Assembly (NCBI GenBank): GCA_044448685.1
Contig: JBIOHC010000018.1
Coordinates: 5,295 to 69,294 of the forward strand
Length of the DNA stretch: 64,000 nt
From: Palsa-965 sp044448685
GTDB taxonomy: Bacteria > Bacteroidota > Bacteroidia > Palsa-965
Reading direction: 5' to 3'
Part shown: positions 61,701-64,000 of the stretch, one piece after another
How positions within the stretch are numbered: position 1 is the stretch's first letter
Layout: each line of letters starts with the position of its first letter
The notes under the pieces: model-generated
What the model saw: only the letters and a program-made list of their open reading frames with translations
Told to the model about the DNA's origin: nothing
Databases searched by the model: none
Position numbers and translations under genes: made by a program

Positions 61701-62210
61701 CTGTACATAAAAGCCCCGTCCTTCATACAAACTCCAGACACCGCCTGTGTTCTTCGTTCTTAAAAACAGATTATGGAACCCGGGTGTAAGACTGCTTACA
61801 CTGGCTGTTGTCGGCATATTGACAGAATCGGCTGTTGTAAAGGCAACGGCTGTACCTGAACCCTGACCGGGATCTGTATCGTAGAAGTACTCTGCTGCAG
61901 AAATCTGAGCAGCAGGAGGAATAACAACTGCAGGCTGGACATAAAAATTACGTCCTTCATATAAGCTCCAGTGCCCGATAGAATCCGAAACCCTGATAAA
62001 AAGGTTATGGAAACCGGAAGAGAGAGCGCCTACAGAGATACTCGTGGTAATGTTCACCGAATCCGTCGGGGAAGCAATCGTCAGGGCTGTGCCATGACCT
62101 TCACCCGGATCAGTATCGAAAAAATATTCGGCATTGTAAAGCCGCTGCTGGGCATGTAAGCCCTGGCAGATCAGCAATAAGCCGAATATTCCCAGTATGA
62201 ATTTTTTCAA
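58776..62210 (-). CDS. Large secreted repeat protein: five DTDPG repeats, SprB repeats, T9SS sorting domain
   Basis: 1144 residues. Signal peptide about 1-20. Five tandem copies of a ~78-residue unit (about residues 22-400) share AEYFFDTDPGQGxGT, DSVN, GFHNLFxRxKN and WSLYEGRxFYVQPA. Seven or so SprB-like repeats follow (about 420-860, unit GGTxPYTYSWSNGxT...GxYxVTVTDxxGC), then a fibronectin-like stretch (about 860-1050) and a T9SS type A sorting domain near the C-terminus (LNIFPNPSAGIFNLKL, then GVYFVQVQSDAG). Exported and anchored by the T9SS. The repeat unit has a possible calcium-binding DxDxG motif. Function unknown; an adhesin or surface-layer protein is likely. Confidence 0.85.
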   Translation of the reverse strand: MKKFILGIFGLLLICQGLHAQQRLYNAEYFFDTDPGEGHGTALTIASPTDSVNITTSISVGALSSGFHNLFIRVSDSIGHWSLYEGRNFYVQPAVVIPPAAQISAAEYFYDTDPGQGSGTAVAFTTADSVNMPTTASVSSLTPGFHNLFLRTKNTGGVWSLYEGRGFYVQPAVVIPAAAKITAAEYFFDTDPGQGAGTAVSVTLGDSVSVTQPVAVTALSGGFHSLFVRSKNTNGAWSLYEGRSFYVQPAVVNAPAAQISAAEYFMDTDPGQGAGTSIALTTADSVNLSPVIALTTVTPGFHNFFVRTKNTLGVWSLYEGRNFFYQPAVPASAPSSKLVAAEFFFDTDPGQGHGTTLTGITKADSLNMSVLFPVGSLSLGAHNAFMRVKDSTGHWSLYEGRAFHVKNCSITATASANNTKCFGSSDGSAHAIPSGGTLPYTYSWGTTPVQTTDTATGLVAGSYTVTVTDSAGCPANAIATVGQPSAISPSTTVVGTSCNAANGQALVTASGGTGSYTYSWTTVPVQTTSSVSNLAAGTYTVYVTDANHCTKNTTAMIAASTSPSIAVSTTKSKCGKHTGTATATVTGGTSPYSYTWSNGGSTATVDSLHSGVYLVTVSDAGGCTSQAPVTVSDTLGPVIGVNSANPAQCYGTATGSISISVIGGTSPYTYTWSNGSHNAGISFLHAGPYQINVTDAHGCQAAQTINISQPTQETVTVTTSKASCGMSDGNANAAVTGGTTPYTYSWSSGATTALAGNLSAGTYSLVVSDNNGCRDSMQVAVSNNNGPVVTLGTVVNANCSAGTNGSVNIAVTGGTSPYSYSWSNAATTQNLSGVPSGSYHLTVTDQGGCKGTLDAVVTQTPPPAISICEVTVDSATQKNMIEWNKAGTRQIASYKIYKESTSAGVYFLAGTVANTQLSTFIDTLSDPMARSWRYEISQVDSCGAESPISSPHKTMHLTVNQGIGNTINLIWDNYEGLTFGTYYVYRDTIFSHYTKKDSIPNTIFTWTDNNPLHASHLYYRIGIKNPNPCHPSRASINYESSKSNTGNIVPTTGIEELAFELNSLNIFPNPSAGIFNLKLDLSMRQHIQIKVFNIMGQLISAESLGTVSGPVNRQLNLSGCSRGVYFVQVQSDAGMVTRRVVVEY
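60987..62150 (-). repeat. Five-copy ~235-bp coding repeat in the 1144-residue protein
   Basis: DNA encoding the five ~78-residue units. Invariant blocks such as DTDPG and WSLYEGR are encoded near-identically from unit to unit, so the array may vary in copy number between strains. Confidence 0.7.
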
Positions 62211-62214
62211 GGGC

Positions 62215-63237
62215 TTAGTTTGTCTTTCTTGCTTTGAAATTCACATTCAGATTTCCTCCAGCAGGCACTACACCGCTTACATTGAGAACCTGCATCTGAG
62301 GGATGCGTGTAGCACCTGTCAGGTTTGGCATTGGATAAGATCCTCCATATGCTCCCATATCCGTTCCGTCAGTGGAAGAGTTATGAGCAGGTGCAGAACT
62401 ACCGAATTTCCAGCTGTAGTTATTAAGTGATAAGGAAGAAACTGTACCTGCCGGGATAGTAGCATCTGTCCAGCCCGGAGGTGTATTGTTGATATTGCCT
62501 GAACCTGTATTTCCTGCAGGAGGCAATACCTGTGCTGAAGAATTGGTAGTGATGTTATTGCTGAAGGTACAGCTGCTCACGCTGGCAAGAGGTGAACAGT
62601 AATAGAAAATATTATTCGCGATAAGGGCGTTGCTGATACTGTAAAAAGCGTTTCCGTTATTTGTAGTAAATGTATTGTGGTCTATGACAACCGTTGTTTT
62701 ATTCGAATATTCTATCATCCCGATAAAATTGTTCTGTATATAAACATAATTGTAGTTCTGAGGCTGGATACCATATATATCACAGTTACGGATGGTCCAG
62801 TTCACGCCTTCTACATATACCCAGCTGCTTACATAGCATCTCTGAACATCTATATTGTTAATCTGTCCTGCACTGCCGGTGTTGTCAATATTAGAGCTGA
62901 TATACAAACCAGCAATTTTTGTTCCGCTTACCGGATTTCCGAAAGCAACTGAATCGAGGTGAACATAATCGACTGTGGATGGCCAGTTATTCTGTGTTCC
63001 GGTAAGCTGGTAACCTGCACCGATTAAAACGATTCTGGTCTTAACGTTAACCGTACCATAGTCTGTCGGAGAACCCATGACATACACCGTATCGCCAACT
63101 GCAGCTGCATTACATGCTGTCTGAAGGTTGCTGTACATACCGGCTGCAATGGCATTATTGCTGACTGTGATTACGTTGGCATTCAAGGTACCCGCCGTTA
63201 TCAGGCAAAGTCCAAGTTGGAGTAAAGTGTTTTTCAT
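62215..63237 (-). CDS. Exported right-handed beta-helix protein
   Basis: 340 residues from ATG 63237, where a signal peptide begins (MKNTLLQLGLCLITAGTLNA). An open extension to 63408 codes for nothing recognisable. The mature sequence shows regularly spaced short strands with Asn, Ile and Thr ladders (NNIDVQRCYVSSWVYVEGVN, then WTIRNCDIYG, then VIDHNTFTTNNG), characteristic of parallel beta-helix proteins such as polysaccharide lyases or adhesins. No catalytic motif could be assigned. 4 bp from the stop-adjacent start of the 1144-residue gene, so these two are probably cotranscribed. Confidence 0.75.
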   Translation of the reverse strand: MKNTLLQLGLCLITAGTLNANVITVSNNAIAAGMYSNLQTACNAAAVGDTVYVMGSPTDYGTVNVKTRIVLIGAGYQLTGTQNNWPSTVDYVHLDSVAFGNPVSGTKIAGLYISSNIDNTGSAGQINNIDVQRCYVSSWVYVEGVNWTIRNCDIYGIQPQNYNYVYIQNNFIGMIEYSNKTTVVIDHNTFTTNNGNAFYSISNALIANNIFYYCSPLASVSSCTFSNNITTNSSAQVLPPAGNTGSGNINNTPPGWTDATIPAGTVSSLSLNNYSWKFGSSAPAHNSSTDGTDMGAYGGSYPMPNLTGATRIPQMQVLNVSGVVPAGGNLNVNFKARKTN

Positions 63238-64000
63238 CGGGTTCTGTTTTTTTGATTTTGCTAAAAGATATGATTGTATGAGCATTATGTTCAGGTCGTC
63301 AAAGATAATCCATTTTAAAAGAAAACAATGATGAATGTGATAATTGCATCGACGAACATGATAACTGGCAGTAAATAAGTGTAACTTCCTGATCTCGCGC
63401 GTATACAAACATTGACATGTAAATTAATACAGCATTCATGAAACTGTATGTTAATTTATTGATTTTACAAAATCTGAAAGCTTAGTGTAATAACTTTTTT
63501 AAGCGAATAATTTAAGCTCAGACTTCCCATAATAACAATGCGTAAATAAACATGTTTTTTGCTGCTGTTAAGGGAATAAGTGCTCTATTGAGGAAATAAA
63601 ATTTCGGTAAAATGTCACAGTATAGTTTAGGTTCGTCTACGTATTTACTCTATTAGTCGATTATAAAATGCAACAGGCTTGAATATTATACTACTTTAAG
63701 GGACGGGGTTCAAACACAACTCAGACACCTTTTTTACATGTTAACAAAATTATCCTGTTCCTGTTCATTTTCATTGGTTTTTTGTTAATTTTGATATAAC
63801 ATACAAGGCATAATACCAGCATAACATCCAATTTATTGAGTATTTGACGCAGATCCGGGCCTCAGCAACCTGCAATTCTGTTTGTGCTTCGACTTAGTAT
63901 CATAGAGTTAATATTATTTTGAAGGAATTGTTGAATAACAGGTAACCCCGATTTTACTTGATTATCCTTTTATAATCAATGATTTAGGAACCTTTTTCTG
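63238..64000. other. Long AT-rich stretch without a recognisable gene
   Basis: 763 bases between the beta-helix gene and the window edge. No convincing reading frame, tRNA or hairpin. A TAATTTTG box (63786-63793, TAnnTTTG) points rightward and could be the promoter of a gene that begins beyond the window with a long leader. The nearer part (63238-63410) includes an unsupported extension of the beta-helix frame. Confidence 0.5.

Noticed and set aside
60987..62150. Tandem repeats as a CRISPR array
   Set aside because: The repeats are coding, about 235 bp apart, and in frame; no short direct repeats with unique spacers.

Overview
The window reads as chromosomal DNA of a Bacteroidota bacterium, probably of the Sphingobacteriia/Chitinophagia type. 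The evidence is a PorU-type sortase of the type IX secretion system (T9SS), several secreted proteins with T9SS sorting domains, PKD and SprB-like repeats, the small ribosomal protein THX, many lipoproteins, promoter -7 boxes of the form TAnnTTTG, and few Shine-Dalgarno sequences. Gene neighbourhoods such as ruvX-def-TPR, pdxH/yqgE, aroQ/xerD and recF/TPR/ribH are also familiar from this phylum. No prophage, insertion sequence or CRISPR array was found.

Layout. 1-9 kb: the end of an asparagine synthetase, tRNA-Ser, a DUF1801 protein, a HEAT-repeat protein, a membrane hydroxylase and porU. 9-16 kb: small accessory proteins, a GNAT acetyltransferase, and a three-gene peptide ABC importer (binding lipoprotein and two unusually long permeases, no ATPase). 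15.8-33.5 kb: mostly housekeeping genes: def, ruvX, dapD, a family 9 glycosyltransferase, an RlmI-like methyltransferase, fmt, HU, an arginase-family hydrolase, trmH, THX, pdxH, yqgE, an aminotransferase/gmhB/rhomboid/aroQ operon, xerD, recF and ribH.

34-45 kb is the most distinctive region, a redox cluster. A cytochrome c lipoprotein and an outer-membrane channel-like protein lie divergently from a Tat-exported 16-cysteine ferredoxin, an NrfD-type quinone-reactive membrane protein, an unfamiliar Ig-like membrane protein, a monohaem cytochrome c, a haem-binding lipoprotein of ethylbenzene-dehydrogenase-gamma type, a second c-type lipoprotein and a DUF5777 beta-barrel. Two Crp/Fnr regulators with N-terminal cysteine clusters follow. 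No molybdopterin catalytic subunit is present. My inference is a menaquinol-to-periplasm or quinol-to-outer-membrane electron route under redox control, with the terminal acceptor unknown. The divergent promoter region holds a series of TTATCA/TGATAA boxes.

45-46 kb is a decayed spot: tRNA-Arg, a tRNA-Arg 5' fragment split by a 40-bp palindromic insert, tRNA-Pro, and a frameshifted fibronectin-type-III remnant, followed by a Rieske protein. 46-64 kb is rich in exported and signalling proteins: two large sensors ending in near-identical SpoIIE/PP2C phosphatase domains, a Nudix hydrolase, two giant T9SS cargo proteins with PKD, SprB or novel 78-residue repeats, a multi-spanning membrane protein, a lipoprotein and a beta-helix protein. 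The last ~760 bases carry no recognisable gene.

All calls come from reading the sequence and translations; no database search was run. Family names therefore rest on motifs and lengths.
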